A DNA stretch of 64,000 nucleotides from Jackrogersella multiformis (taxonomy: Eukaryota; Ascomycota; Sordariomycetes; Xylariales; Hypoxylaceae), in assembly GCA_902806575.1 (NCBI GenBank), contig CADCXD010000001.1:2108001-2172000 (forward strand), in the 5' to 3' direction. Shown here in pieces: positions 12,301 to 23,800 of the stretch. Position numbers and translations under genes: made by a program. Below the pieces are notes generated by a model. The model ran no database searches. It worked only from the letters and a program-made list of their open reading frames with translations, and was not told the DNA's origin. Numbering within the stretch: the stretch's first letter is position 1; the number at the start of each line of letters is the position of its first letter.

Positions 12301-13135
12301 ACTTGCAATACCCATATCGATATGACGGGGTTCGGCCGAGACTTGGGGGTCCGAGGGGGGAAAAGGGGTTAACCGGTTCGCCTCCTTGTCTCTTGGCTCA
12401 AATCGCGCAACATCTGCATCATTTTACATATTATTACTAATTTATACTGGCCGAGACGAGACTACGCGTATGTATATTTCTTAGTTATTCGACCTATTCA
12501 GCCTGTTAGTATGAAATTCTTGATGGCCGTATTCCCTTACCTACCAAATTATACCTTCCTAGTAGGTAGGATGAGGATACTAAACCACCAGCTCCGGCAA
12601 AGACAATGAGCACACTTTAGGTGGTTGATTTCCTTTATTTTATGGATAGCTACTCGATAACATACGGTTAGCTCATCTCTTCTTGAAAGTCAGGCTCAAT
12701 CTTTATTCAATGACTCCCATGCCGCATTCAGCAGCATCTCTTAGTTTCCAAAGCAGAGCATTCCGATTTCAGACCTCAAGCGTCAACTTCCCATTGATTT
12801 GCAATAAACCGTACCTACCTGGTAGATGGTCGTCTTTCAACTTCATACAATATTAAATCATCTCTATTCCTATATTTTATCTATTCCTACCTAGTGCTCC
12901 TGAGTAAATATGTGTTAGACTACCTACATAAACCCTTTATTGTATTGAATATCTTCAAGCTCGGCATTGCCACTTAAATCAGTTTCATCTTGAAATACTT
13001 TAACCGCATATAATAAGAATGTCCTATTATCCAGGAACGTTCCAATTGTCCGAAGACAACATCTCGTGGCAATGTGTATGTAAATATTGCCTCCTGTCCC
13101 TTGGTAGGGAAAGACCTGCTGACACCAGACACCAT
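9356..13135. other. 3.8-kb gene-free region rich in TACCTAGGTA palindromes
   Basis: No convincing exon is found on either strand. The dominant feature is dense scatter of CCTAGGTA/TACCTAGGTA and related CCTACC/GGTAGG words (for example 10880-10960, 11480-11610, 11820-11910 and 12180-12260). One part is a clean 16-bp tandem (11553-11598). Short ORFs here have no coding character. It may hold an extended promoter for the 207-aa gene or a noncoding transcript. Confidence 0.55.
11553..11598. repeat. Tandem repeat, 16-bp unit, about 3 copies
   Basis: The unit ACCTACCTAGGTACTT occurs exactly at 11553-11568 and 11569-11584. A third, slightly diverged copy ends in AGGTAG. Each unit contains the palindrome core CCTAGG found throughout the intergenic DNA of this window. 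Confidence 0.85.
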
Positions 13136-13746
13136 ATGAAGGTTATTGTGGTATTTTTCTTAGCTCTGCTCCCTCGAACAGCCTTTTCACTCCTTGGGCC
13201 TGGTAGAAACACCTTTGACCCGTCAAATCCCCGAAGATATGCTGCATCCCTTAGGGCGGCAACAAATTTAGATAATATAGTACGTACCACTTCCAAGCAC
13301 CACTTCCAAGTTCGAGACTTCTCTCACTCGCTACTGGTGCTCGGTAATGAGATATACTTCTAACCATGGAGCAGACTAGAGGCCGCATAGAACGTTCCGA
13401 GAATTCTATGAATAATACGTTCGAGAACTTACCCTTGTTCGCCGCCGCAGTTCTCGCCGCTAATGTAGAGGGGCTGGATGTCAGGACCCTCAATGTCCTC
13501 TCGCTCACCTATGTATCGATTCGAATCTTCTATATCTGGATATATATCTGGGGCCAGGAGTACGAGTGGATGCCTGCTCTTACTCGAACAATTGTGTGGC
13601 TTTCTGGGAATGTCACTCTTGGGTACCTGTGGCTATCATCGGGCGCACCAGAAACTTCATTTGAGGATAAATACAGCTGGTGGGTTTCAAAGTCTATCAA
13701 GCTACCGGAGAATTCTATGTTGGTTAGAGCAGAAGGTTGGCATTAA
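13136..13746 (+). CDS. MAPEG-family-like integral membrane protein
   Basis: Exons 13136-13279 and 13375-13746 join across a 95-nt intron (donor GTACGT, branch CTAAC, acceptor GCAG) to give 171 aa. The start MKVIVVFFLALLP gives an N-terminal membrane segment. The second exon has the MAPEG core RIERSENSMNNTFENLPLF, then three more hydrophobic stretches (AAAVLAANVEGLD, YVSIRIFYIWIYIW and IVWLSGNVTLGYLWL). The ER-x-x-x-NxxEN-like motif is the glutathione-contact region in MAPEG enzymes such as microsomal GST and leukotriene C4 synthase. Many fungal members have no known substrate. An in-frame ATG at 13019 could add 39 residues, but it would bury the membrane start, so 13136 is preferred. Confidence 0.72.
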
Positions 13747-15013
13747 GTTAATGGTCTGCTATGACTAATCTTTTTTCCACCAATACATAAGTCATATAGC
13801 AACAGCTCGTGAGCCTTGTTAGATGCCTCATATATTGTATTTAGGTTAGGTAGTTATAGGTTCTCATACTAAGATACTAATACCTAGGTCATGGGTTTGG
13901 AGGTATACTTCCTAGTTAACTCGCCTTTATAGACTTGCTTGTTGGCTATAGCTACGGTTGAAATGAGCTTCAGAGAGGTTACACCTCGAGGTTCTTTAAT
14001 TGTAATATAATATTAGTTATCCCTAATTAGCTAAATATAAGTTAAAGTCCCAAGTTACTAAATTATCAACTATTGGAAGTACTTATAACTACCTAGATAT
14101 CTAAAACAACCTCCTAGTTAATAGTTTGTATCATTAACAGTAACTACAAAACAAGTCATCGAAATATGGTGGATATCCTAGGTTAATCAACTTAATGAAT
14201 ACCTACTCAAGTAACTTCTGTCTAATATTCATACTCTTTTTAAACAAATCTATATTATTACTAATACTCCAATGACGTGCATACGGGTTAAAATGATCTA
14301 ATGGGGTGTTTAAGCAGCAATATAATCTAAGTTATCTCATAGAGAAAATATTAAATATTCACCACACTCGTTCTTAATAACGTAATTCTACCAATTACTA
14401 CCATCCTACCTAGGAAGACATATTTCGTACATTCTCGTACATTCTCGTAATGTGATAGATACCATTTCGTCCTAGTTCAAGACTTTATTATATAGTAAAT
14501 AACACTTCGAGCCACGATGTGACCGAGACGGTCTATATCAAGACGCCATACCTATATCCTCTTTAAGCTAAAGTCTCCCGTCACTGTATGTAACATTGCA
14601 ACGACAATGGTATCTACTCCCTTAAACATGGCGTAATCGTATAACTGTGGATTACTTAACGAGCTTTGGCTAGATCGACCCCTGCATCAACGCAACGTCT
14701 TGGCACGGATAATAGAGGGATAAGACTATTTACCTGTTAACTTTGCTCAACTTGGTAGGTGACTGAAATTCACAGTGACATCGTACCAGCATGCCAAATC
14801 TTTTAACTATCCGACAGCCCTATTAGAGTATATCTGCGGGGCGAGCCTCGTATTGTGAATCTGGCCCCATGTGGAGGACGAGGGTTCTAGAATGAGTATA
14901 CATGTACTATATCGAGATTGAAGCTATATTTCCATATAAACGGCATGATGGTCGCGTGGCCTTGGAGAATTGAGTTGGCCGATATCCTCGCGCGCCAGGA
15001 TTGAAGCACGAAC
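13747..15013. other. AT-rich gene-free stretch
   Basis: About 1.27 kb is strongly AT- and TA-rich, especially 13960-14520, with no exon seen. The composition resembles repeat-induced point mutation (RIP) remnants, but no transposon protein can be read. The last part is the promoter of the subtilase. Confidence 0.5.
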
Positions 15014-18000
15014 ATGCGTTTCTCAACCCTCGCTTTGGCCCTCCCCTTCACCGGGGATGCCGTGGCCCTGAACCGCCGAGCCGACAATAGCACAACTCAG
15101 ATCCCCGTTGCGAATAGCTATATTGTCGAATATGCTCCAGTGAGTAGCTATGTTGAGCTTATGAAGTTCTCTCTATCATGCACTTGTAAGGCTAACAGGC
15201 CATCTACCATCAGGGCCAAGCGAAAAGGCGAGATGGCATCGCCTCTGCCGAGGGCATCAATATCATCAAGTCTTTCGACAGCGATGTATTTTCAGGTGCT
15301 AGTATCGAGACGGACTCTTACAATATTGATAAGCTTCAATCGCTGCCTGGCGTCCTTAATGTCTGGCCAAACGAGAGAGTTTACCTTGCGCCTATTGAGA
15401 CTCAAGTTGTCGATGGTCTACCAGCTATCCTCAACTATACCACCCACAATGTCACAGGAGTCAGCAAACTTCACGCCGCCGGTATTTTTGGAAAAGGCGC
15501 AAAAGTAGGAATTGTTGATACTGGCACCTGGTTAGTCTAATATATGCCCCTTTCTTTGGAAGCCGTCTGCAAAAGAGCTCTGAATGTCCATGTCACTTCT
15601 AAACTTCACCTGAGCGCAATAATTAACTCTCCCACTAGGTATAATCATACAGATGTGCGTCTACACTCATGGCGTGCTCAAGTTTAATTTCCCTGGTATG
15701 CTGATAGACAGTAGCTTGGTGGAGGCTTCGGTCCTGGCTTCAAGGTAGCGGGAGGATACGACTTCATTGGCAGTGGAAGTAAGAGCCAAAATACCTACTT
15801 GCAACCTTATGCAGGGTTACATATTAACAAGAAACCCTAGATTGGCCCACTGACGCCAAGCAACCTGATAATGACCCCCTTGACCAAATCGGCCACGGCA
15901 CCCACGTCGCCGGAATTGTCGCTGCTCAAGCAGACACGTAAGTGTTTCTCCCCAATAGCCAGAACTTTGATATCACAGGTAGTACTAGGCTCATACTGCC
16001 GATAGGTGGACGGGTGTTGCCCCCGAAGCAACTTTATATTCGTATAAGGTGTTCTCTTCAGCAGTAAGTTAAAGGATGTCCATCGAGGAGATGAATAGGG
16101 CCGAGTAAAGGTGACTTACGAGGAATATTAGGATTATACCGACACTGCAACACTAATCGATGCCTTCTTACGAGCTTACAAAGATGGAGTATGTAAATCG
16201 CAACCCCCTTGTCGAACTATTCTAACAGGCAATTTGCAGGTCGACATCATAACTGCTAGTATTGGTAGTCCTGGTGGATGGTCTACTCATGCTTGGGCTG
16301 TAGTAGCTTCTCGTCTCGTTGACGAAGGTGTTCTTGTTACGATCGCGGCTGGGAATTCTGGAGACAAAGGCCCCTTATATGGCAGCACTGGTTCATCTGG
16401 CACCAATGTCATTGCGGTTGCCTCAGTCCAGTCGAATGTGTTCCCCGAATTTCCCTTCGGAGCAAACTTCACACTTGATGGCGTCGTCAACACCACCACC
16501 ATTGGTTATCTCCCTTCAACTTATTACTTTCCCTCTGATGTCGTAGGATGGCCCATCGTTCCGCTAGGTTTCAACACGTCTGATCCCGCAGAAGCATGCC
16601 AGCCATATCCTGCAGGCACACAGAACCTGACAGGCAAGGTCCCAATCGTCAGACGTGGTACTTGCGCGTTCTCTGTCAAGCAAAATAATCTGGCTGCTCT
16701 GGGGGCAGAATTCATTCTATTCTACAATAACGAAAACCCGTTAGTACAGCCTGGAACAAGTGAAGAAAACAGCCTTATCGCACTGGTCACCGCAGAGGTC
16801 GGAGAGGCCATCATCAACTTCGTCAAGAAAAACGGCACAGTGACGGCGGACTTTTCTGTTAACCCGGAGGGCCCAATCGGCTACGCAAACGCCCTTGGCA
16901 ATACACCCGACATCTTTACGCAATGGGGTCCGTCATTCGACCTGGATCTCAAGCCAGATATCGCGGCGCCCGGCGGTAACATCTTCAGCACTTACCTCAA
17001 TGGCGATTACGCGATTATGAGTGGGACATCGATGGCAACTCCGTACGTGGCGGGTGTAGCGGCTTTATACGTTGGAGCTTATGGCGGCAGAAAGGTACAC
17101 GGCAAGGGATTTGCTCAAGATCTGCGCAAGAAGATCATCGCCAGTGGCACCTCATTGCCATGGTCTGACGGCACGACTAAGGACTACGGACTCACAGCCA
17201 GTGTTGCGCAGGTAGGCAACGGGCTGGTCAACGGCTTCAAGGTCGTGAAGTACAAGACTGCGGTTAACTACGAGAAATTCAACTTGAACGACACTGCCCA
17301 CTTCAAGAAATCGCACCCCGTCACCATCACGAATCATGGCCCCCATGACGTCCACTACACATTTTCCGTGGAAAGTGCCGGCGGCGCTGAGATTCTCGGT
17401 TGGTTGAATGTCGAAAGCGGCACCGCAAATAGGGTGAAGAAATTCAACGAGTTAAAGCCTATAGCTCTTCCTATCGATGTGAAGCTACCTAAAAAGTTCA
17501 CCCTCAAACCCGGCGGGAGCAAGGCCGTTTCGTGAGCACATCCAAGTCCTGGACATTGAGAATACTTGAACTAACGGAAAACGTATCCAGCGTCGAATTT
17601 ATTAACCCTCAGGGTTCGGGTTGGAACTCGTCTGCTTTCCCCCTATATAGTGGGAAAGTCATTCTTGGTTCCAGTACTGGGGAGCAACTGTCATTCCCAT
17701 ACTTGGGTGAGTAGAAATCTCCAATATTTTGGAGCTCGCCAAGCTGACTATTCTCACTTAGGGCTCGGGGCCGACTTAAAAGTAGACTTAGGATCCAACT
17801 ATTATCCTGGTTATCCCTTCTCAAAGACGGCTGGTACCTTTACAGATATCTCTCAGAAATCATAGTAAGTTTCTGCCTAATTTTTGTGTAGTTCCACGAT
17901 GTTGACCTGTATTGATAGCTACACATTCAACTTGTCTCGGGGGGATTATCCGAAAATTTACACCCAGAGCAGCTGGGGAAGCAAGCAAGTCCGTTGGGAT

Positions 18001-18459
18001 GTAAGTAGCACTGATGATAGCAATTAGATATCCGTTAACCTAACACATTTTTAGATTTACGAGGCAGGCTGGAATGAAAGTCAGTGGTCTTATCCACCTG
18101 TTCCGGGCAAACATGGTTATATCGGTCCTGCTGCATCGTGGGCTGGCAGTAATACCTTTAATCCACGATTTGACGACCCGAATATCACTTTTACATACCC
18201 ACTCACAGATACCCTGCGCGGCGGGTGGGATCATTCGTGGTTCGGGAAGTTAGGCAATGGCAGCCAGATTGCGAATGGCAATTACACGTAAGTGATTCTG
18301 TGCTGCATAAATTCCTTAGTCTACCGAGTTACTATGCTAATGACTCTTATTCTCAACAGATGGCGTTTTGCTACGCTCAAGCCATTCGGAGAACCGAAGC
18401 TTTCTACGGACTGGGATATCTACAAGACTCCTCAAATCACCGTCCTGGGGCATTATTAG
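15014..18459 (+). CDS. Secreted subtilisin-like serine protease (S8 family, PA domain)
   Basis: Thirteen exons: 15014-15139, 15214-15530, 15639-15654, 15715-15778, 15841-15937, 16006-16063, 16132-16188, 16240-17531, 17591-17706, 17762-17864, 17919-18000, 18055-18287 and 18360-18459. All phases match and give 886 aa. A signal peptide (MRFSTLALALPF) and an I9-type propeptide precede the catalytic domain. The triad is Asp144 (VGIVDTGTW), His193 (GHGTHVAG) and Ser509 (SGTSMATPYVAG), with the oxyanion Asn in AAGNSGDKG. A PA (protease-associated) insert lies between His and Ser (ACQPYPAGTQNLTGKVPIVR). The C-terminus resembles the Fn3-like domain of minor extracellular (Vpr) subtilases and ends in a beta-rich region. 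It is expected to digest protein outside the cell. Exon 3 is only 16 nt long. The gene looks intact despite its broken appearance in single frames. Confidence 0.9.
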
Positions 18460-19172
18460 ATGATCATCTTGGTGACCGTGGGCTTAGGTCATCACACATA
18501 CCCAGAGTACTATCACCTAGAGTAATAGAAAGCTACCGCTTTAATAAAACTACTCGGCAATTCGACACTCCTCACCACCTGTACCAGTGTAGCGCCGCGG
18601 GGGGCGTATCGCTCGATAAATTGGGTGACTACAAATGTGATGGGTTCACATGCAACATAATAATTAGGTTGAATGACTCCCTACCAGGAGACGGGGTTGG
18701 GATACTAGTCAACCAGATGAAACCATATGGCTTCGGTAGTCGCTCATAACTTGATGGATATAAAGAGGTGTAATCCTATGAATAATTCGGCTTAGTAATA
18801 TTTGAGCTAAGGCTATGATATATCGTTTAGCTTGAATGAGTCTCCGGAGCCCGGAGGAATATATTCGACAATTTCTCGTGTATATATGAGATCGTAGGTT
18901 CCCTATGATATATACTGTTTCGACGGGAATTTCCGAAACCTGCTTGTGGAGGACAATAGGCTGTGCACTTAGATAGTTATAGCCTCAAGTCAATTTCTGA
19001 GGAATTAAGTCCACAATGCGGGACTAAATATCAAAAGGGGCAATGACACTTATAGCTCTCCGAAGAGCGTCGCTTACCGTGCCGAACTATTGCAACGAGC
19101 TGCCTATTGCACCACCCTTTTCGGAGTCGCTGATCCCTGGTATGACGGGCGATAGCGGGCAAATGCGATCAC
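18460..19172. other. Convergent intergenic region, no gene seen
   Basis: This 0.7-kb gap lies between the stop codons of the subtilase and the QutR-like gene. An open frame that crosses the subtilase end (18225-18749) is an out-of-frame shadow of its last exons. No other feature was seen. Confidence 0.5.
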
Positions 19173-21657
19173 CTACCGCTGTGGCTGAAACGGTGCGCTG
19201 GTCTTTTCCCAGGTCTCATTGCAAACTCGCCGCATCAACCTTCTCGGTGCTTGACGACCAGTCATCAGCTCAAAGGCCTCCATGGCCATTTCGCCGACGA
19301 CCTCTAAGCCATCGACGATAACCCACGAGGTGTTGCCTTCTTCGCGAATCTTGCGCACTTGGACGACAAGAGGCGTTATCAGTGGTTCGTATGCTAACTA
19401 TACAAGATGCTTAGGTTAGAAATAGGAATTCAAGCAGTGGACGTTATGAAAACTTCTATACCTCGATAACCACACCGCCAGTAGGACTTCTTAACCACTG
19501 CGATGGCATCCTGAAGTCCACGGGCGGATTGTCATCCGTGCCAGATGCCGGAATACAAGACATGATCATAGTTGGCTGCTGGTAGCTCTCTGGCCACGGG
19601 TCGCTGGGTGAACCGATTACATGACAAATCAGCTCTCCCGCATTCTGGCGGATAAGCTTCTGCTCTATAGCATACATGTTGAAATGCTTAGCTACCTCTT
19701 CCGCTTTTGTCTTCGTCCTATTATGAATGAAGATCATCCGGCAACCTAGTCTTATTAGTGCATAGATGGCTGCGCGAGCCATCCCACCTGCCCCAATTAC
19801 CAGAGCTGTCGTTCGAGAAGGTTGCACTGAATTTCTAGGACTGATGGCTCGGCGTAAGCAAGTCACTATAGAGCTCCAATCCGTGTTGTCACCGTAAAAT
19901 TTGCTAGCACAGCCAGCTTTATTTCGAGCATTGGCATGATCCAAGATCGAATCCGAGTCTCCACGCAGGGGCAAGAGCGTATTGACCGCACCGATTGCGA
20001 TAGCGTGGGTGCTGAGATGATCAAGATGCTGCATGATGGTAACTCTCAAAGGTGCTGTTAACGAAATGCCACCGAAACCGGGCTCGCGTCGTATTCGGTC
20101 AACCTCTTCAAGTGAAGTGCAGCGTCTGGCATCGAAAGTATGTGGCATCATGTAATGCTCATACGCTGCTCGGTGCATCGATGGCGAAGCCGAATAATAG
20201 ACGTTTAGCCCCATAACGTAAAAGTTGAGTGGCTGTAAACACCCTTTTCGAAAGATATCGCGCAGTGTACCTCGTGTTGTACTCACGCCAACCATCTGTT
20301 CCCGTGAGGACTTCTCGAGAGAATCATGCCCTACGGGGTTCATTATTTCATCTTGGAAAGGTGTCACGACCCCGAACACCGAGAAGTCGTAAGCGATGAT
20401 GCAGGGCTTTGGGTCCGGTAACGCGCGGATCTTGTAAACGAAAGCTTGACGGAGTTTATCATCTCTATCCACGCTACAGAACCGGGCAATGCGGACAATA
20501 TGGCAACCGAGTTGTTGAGCAAATAAATACCGTTCGAGATATATATCGTCAATCCATTTCGGGGCTCCAAATCCTCTGACAATATAGTTCCCAATTATCT
20601 TTGTCCTGCCTCGCATGGCAAGAATATCGGATATTAGTTCAGGACTTCTTTCAAGGTCAAGGCTCAGATATTCGACCCCAAGTCGAAGACCATGAAGCAT
20701 CAATTCACGGTCCATGGCATCTTTCTCTTCTATCGGCCTCTTGCGTTCCTCTCGAGGGTTCTCTTCTACATTGTATATGATCGGAATATTTAGTTTGCGG
20801 CGGATCAAAGCTACCTGGGTCGCGACAAGATCGAGTACATTGCTCGGCCAAGTATCGATTATCAATTCCAAAGCCTCACCGGGAGCTTCTAGTGTGGTTA
20901 TATCAACGTCTAGGTCGATTATTGTCGAGAGTCTAAGACATAACACGAACGTGTAAGTTCGGTACTCCGGAGGTATTGCCTTTACTGAGAAAGGGTTTGC
21001 AACCCAGTATCGTGTCAATCCATAGCCGAAGATGTGATCAAGAAAGTTCTTGAAGTCTTGCTTCGCTTCCACAAGCCTGGCAGTGCTTGTAGTTGCAGAA
21101 CGAAGTGGGGTGTCCTGCGTGACCTGGCCTTCGCCACTGGGGTCATAAAGGTTGAAGTACTCGAAGTTGGAGAAATCACGGTGACTTTGATCTGTCACAA
21201 GAAGACGTTCCGCATCTGCAACGGGCAGCTTTAACAGCTTATACAGATCCTCTTTATCGCGATGGATATAAATGATAGGATTTGTCTCAACGTAACCCTT
21301 GAGTATTTCCCCTATTTCGGGCGACAATGTGCCTGTTCCGCACTCTATAACACAGTTGGTCTGATTCGACTTGAGTATGCGAGCAAGTATGATTGCCATC
21401 TGCTGATTAAAGGTTTCTCTTCCATATTTCTGCAAGAAAGTAGCTCTGGTACACCCGGTCGACTGCTCAAAGGAATGATCCTCTGTAACAAGTCTTCGAC
21501 CGAGATGTTTAGCAGCGATGAAACCCAACGTCCGTTTTCCGGCGCCACGACATCCCACAAGGATGATTGATGAGTCTGTTGGAAATATTCTGCGCTTAGG
21601 CTTCGACGTAGGTATAATCGGCCTATCAATAACCATATCCGATCCCATTATTTCCAT
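19173..21657 (-). CDS. QutR/QA-1S-like quinate repressor (AROM-derived, catalytically degenerate)
   Basis: Exons 21657-19462 and 19397-19173 join across a 64-nt intron to give 806 aa. The domain order matches the last three domains of the fungal AROM protein: shikimate-kinase-like (1-200), type I dehydroquinase-like (about 210-450) and shikimate-dehydrogenase-like (about 470-806, ending LAYEPLITPL and RQAPRRLMRR). This is the architecture of QutR/QA-1S, which represses quinate catabolism by binding the activator. Active sites look dead. The P-loop reads GCRGAGKRT (Ser/Thr changed to Arg42), the Schiff-base Lys region reads IVRIARFC, and the dehydrogenase PLK site reads PLRVTI. The NADP loop VIGAGGMARAA is kept. 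The frame is open further upstream to about 21780, so an extra 5' exon is possible. Confidence 0.82.
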
Positions 21658-22598
21658 TCGAACGACCTTGGCCCTGAAATGGGCTATATTAATGGGATTT
21701 AGGTAAGCCTTGACGGGAATCCCGTCGGTTGTATAACCAGATTTGACACCGTAATGATAAGTGCCGATAGTGGCTGACAGCTCTCAAATGCGGAAATGGG
21801 TCAATCTCAGTGGTGTTTGTTGAAAACATGTGTGATGAGATTTTCCGAGAACGGCTGTAATGAAATACCCAGCAAGTCCACAAGGACTATAGTATGGTGT
21901 TCATTTGTTTCGCATAGTAAAATCATACCAGAGGTCATTGATGAAAAACCAAGCGATATAATTCATTCTATTACCTACAAGATAGGTAGGTAGGTATGAA
22001 CCTATGAAAGATTCTAAGGAGTTTGGCACGGCAAGGCGATCGGCAATAAGTCGATGGAAAGTTACTCCTGTGGCTGGTCCTGTGGCTCCACCAGCCACAG
22101 ATAGCCACGAATACCCATAATTCATGGATGTGTTCCAAGGTTATTTCGGCGTTACCTCCAGCTCCGCACAGTTTTAGTTTGGTACGGGGTTGGTACGGGC
22201 GGTACGTAACTTTCAGGGTTCAAGGTAATTATGTAGTATGTACGCCGGCATTAACCCCGCGTCGACATTGCATGGGGTTCGATTAGATTTCGTGTTTTCA
22301 TAAACTCGGTCTTAAATTTCATCTCATAATTGTAACACGGCTACTTAAAATTTTCAGGGTTTTTTTAATACTCGACATTTTATTTGACCTCTAGCCTCGA
22401 TGCGCTCTCACTTCCGACTTAACACCAACTGAAGCTCCCATACCGTCGCCTTAAAAGGGGGTCGGAGAATAGGAGTCGGGAATTCTCCATCATACTTCGT
22501 CGTCGTTTATAGCGTGAGACGTGTAGTACGTCAGCTCTACGGAGAGGGGATATTGTCTGGACGCTGGCGTAGAACCAACGCTTTCTGCTACGGAGCTT
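21658..22598. promoter_or_regulatory. Divergent promoter between the QutR-like and Zn2Cys6 genes
   Basis: A 0.94-kb region drives two regulators in opposite directions, the same arrangement as qa-1S/qa-1F of Neurospora. It contains a strong inverted repeat (22068-22100). I looked for the QA-1F/QUTA 16-bp symmetrical site (GGRTAA...TTATCC) and did not find a clear match. Confidence 0.55.
22068..22100. repeat. Perfect 11-bp inverted repeat between divergent regulator genes
   Basis: CTGTGGCTGGT (22068-22078) and its exact reverse complement ACCAGCCACAG (22090-22100) flank an 11-nt spacer that itself contains CTGTGGCT. It lies about 410 bp upstream of the QutR-like ATG and 500 bp upstream of the Zn2Cys6 ATG. 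A dimeric operator is one possible role. Confidence 0.65.
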
Positions 22599-23800
22599 AT
22601 GGTGGAGGCTATGAGTGATGTCGAGAGCGATGACGGCAAGCGAGCGTCGAAAAAGCGCAAAGCTAGCCGCGCTTGCGATCGCTGCAACTCGCAACACCAG
22701 CCATGCGATAATGCTACCCCTAAGTGCAGCGTCTGCGTACGCGCAGGCACTGAGTGTACTTATAATAGGCCCGTACGGAAAAGAGGTCCTCGCAGCGGGT
22801 ACACTGGGCAAAATGGCGAGCGTCTATGGGCTATAATCCTCCAAGCGAGGCCCGAGCTGGAAGATATCGTCTTGCATGTCTTACGCGGAGGCACATACGG
22901 CGGCACTGGTGTCTCTAATCTCGAATACTTCAGGAACAACGACAACCAGGCCGAACTTGTCAACATATTCAACGAGAGCCGGCTCGGCAGATTTCTGCAG
23001 AATGGAGAAACCCCTGATTTACTTCTGCCTCCTATAAACCATCATCTTTCACCGATCGTCTCGCAAATACGCAGCGAAATAGGCTTCGCTCAGTCCACAA
23101 GTTCTCATCGACAGCCTGCTATGGGCAAAAGTATGTCTGGCCAATCTAACCGGTCTGCTTCGATATCGCAAGTTTGTCCGGTGAATCCCCACGGCGCTCC
23201 ACAAGATCCCGGTGATATATATATTCAGAGCGAGGATATCCGAAAACGAGCTTTCCATCCTATTTCAAATCAGATTGATAGCTATAATGTAGGCCTCTCA
23301 GAAGATGGGCCTCATGATTTCAGCTTGAATCCTGCACCATCGGCCATGACCGTGACCGAGAATAGCACTCCCTTCAGATCAAATGGCTCCACTGATGGCT
23401 ACGGAGCTAGTTCGCAGCATACAAATGAACGGTTGGTACTAGATCGGCGGATGAGCGTCGACCCGTCAGTACGCATTTCTGAACATCCTCCTGAATTGAA
23501 CAATGCCCCCACTACGACCCTTGGAAATAACGAATTTCATCTAGATGAAACCTCTCGATGGTAAGGACGCATAACTCTTCAACTTCTCGATTTTGTCTGA
23601 CTTCATATAGGCTTGACTCAACACCATTTGACACATTACGAAATCTTGGATTTGCCCCCGGGGATAGAATGGCAGAAGACTTTCTCGAGTTATGCGAGAA
23701 TCCCGATCCTGTCGATCATACTCCCGCTACTTCAGCCGACCAAGACGAGGACGAAGAGGCCGTCTGGCACCGACTAGTCATGCGGGGAAGATTCATATGA
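22599..23800 (+). CDS. Zn2Cys6 transcription regulator
   Basis: Exons 22599-23560 and 23611-23800 join across a 50-nt intron to give 383 aa. The binuclear zinc cluster CDRCNSQHQPCDNATPKC continues with SVCVRAGTEC and has the spacing Cx2Cx6Cx6Cx2Cx6C. A linker RPVRKRGPRSGYTG follows, then a segment with ERLW...RPELEDIVLHVL. The rest is Ser/Asn-rich with an acidic tail (ADQDEDEEAVWHRL) that could activate transcription. No fungal_trans middle homology region is seen and the protein is short for the class. The linker and following helix are loosely like those of QutA/QA-1F. With the adjacent divergent QutR-like gene this suggests a partner activator, but that is inference. Confidence 0.8.

Noticed and set aside
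18225..18749. Plus-strand frame of 174 codons at the end of the subtilase
   Set aside because: Its start overlaps subtilase exons 12-13 in another frame; the spliced protease reading is intact and ends at 18459.
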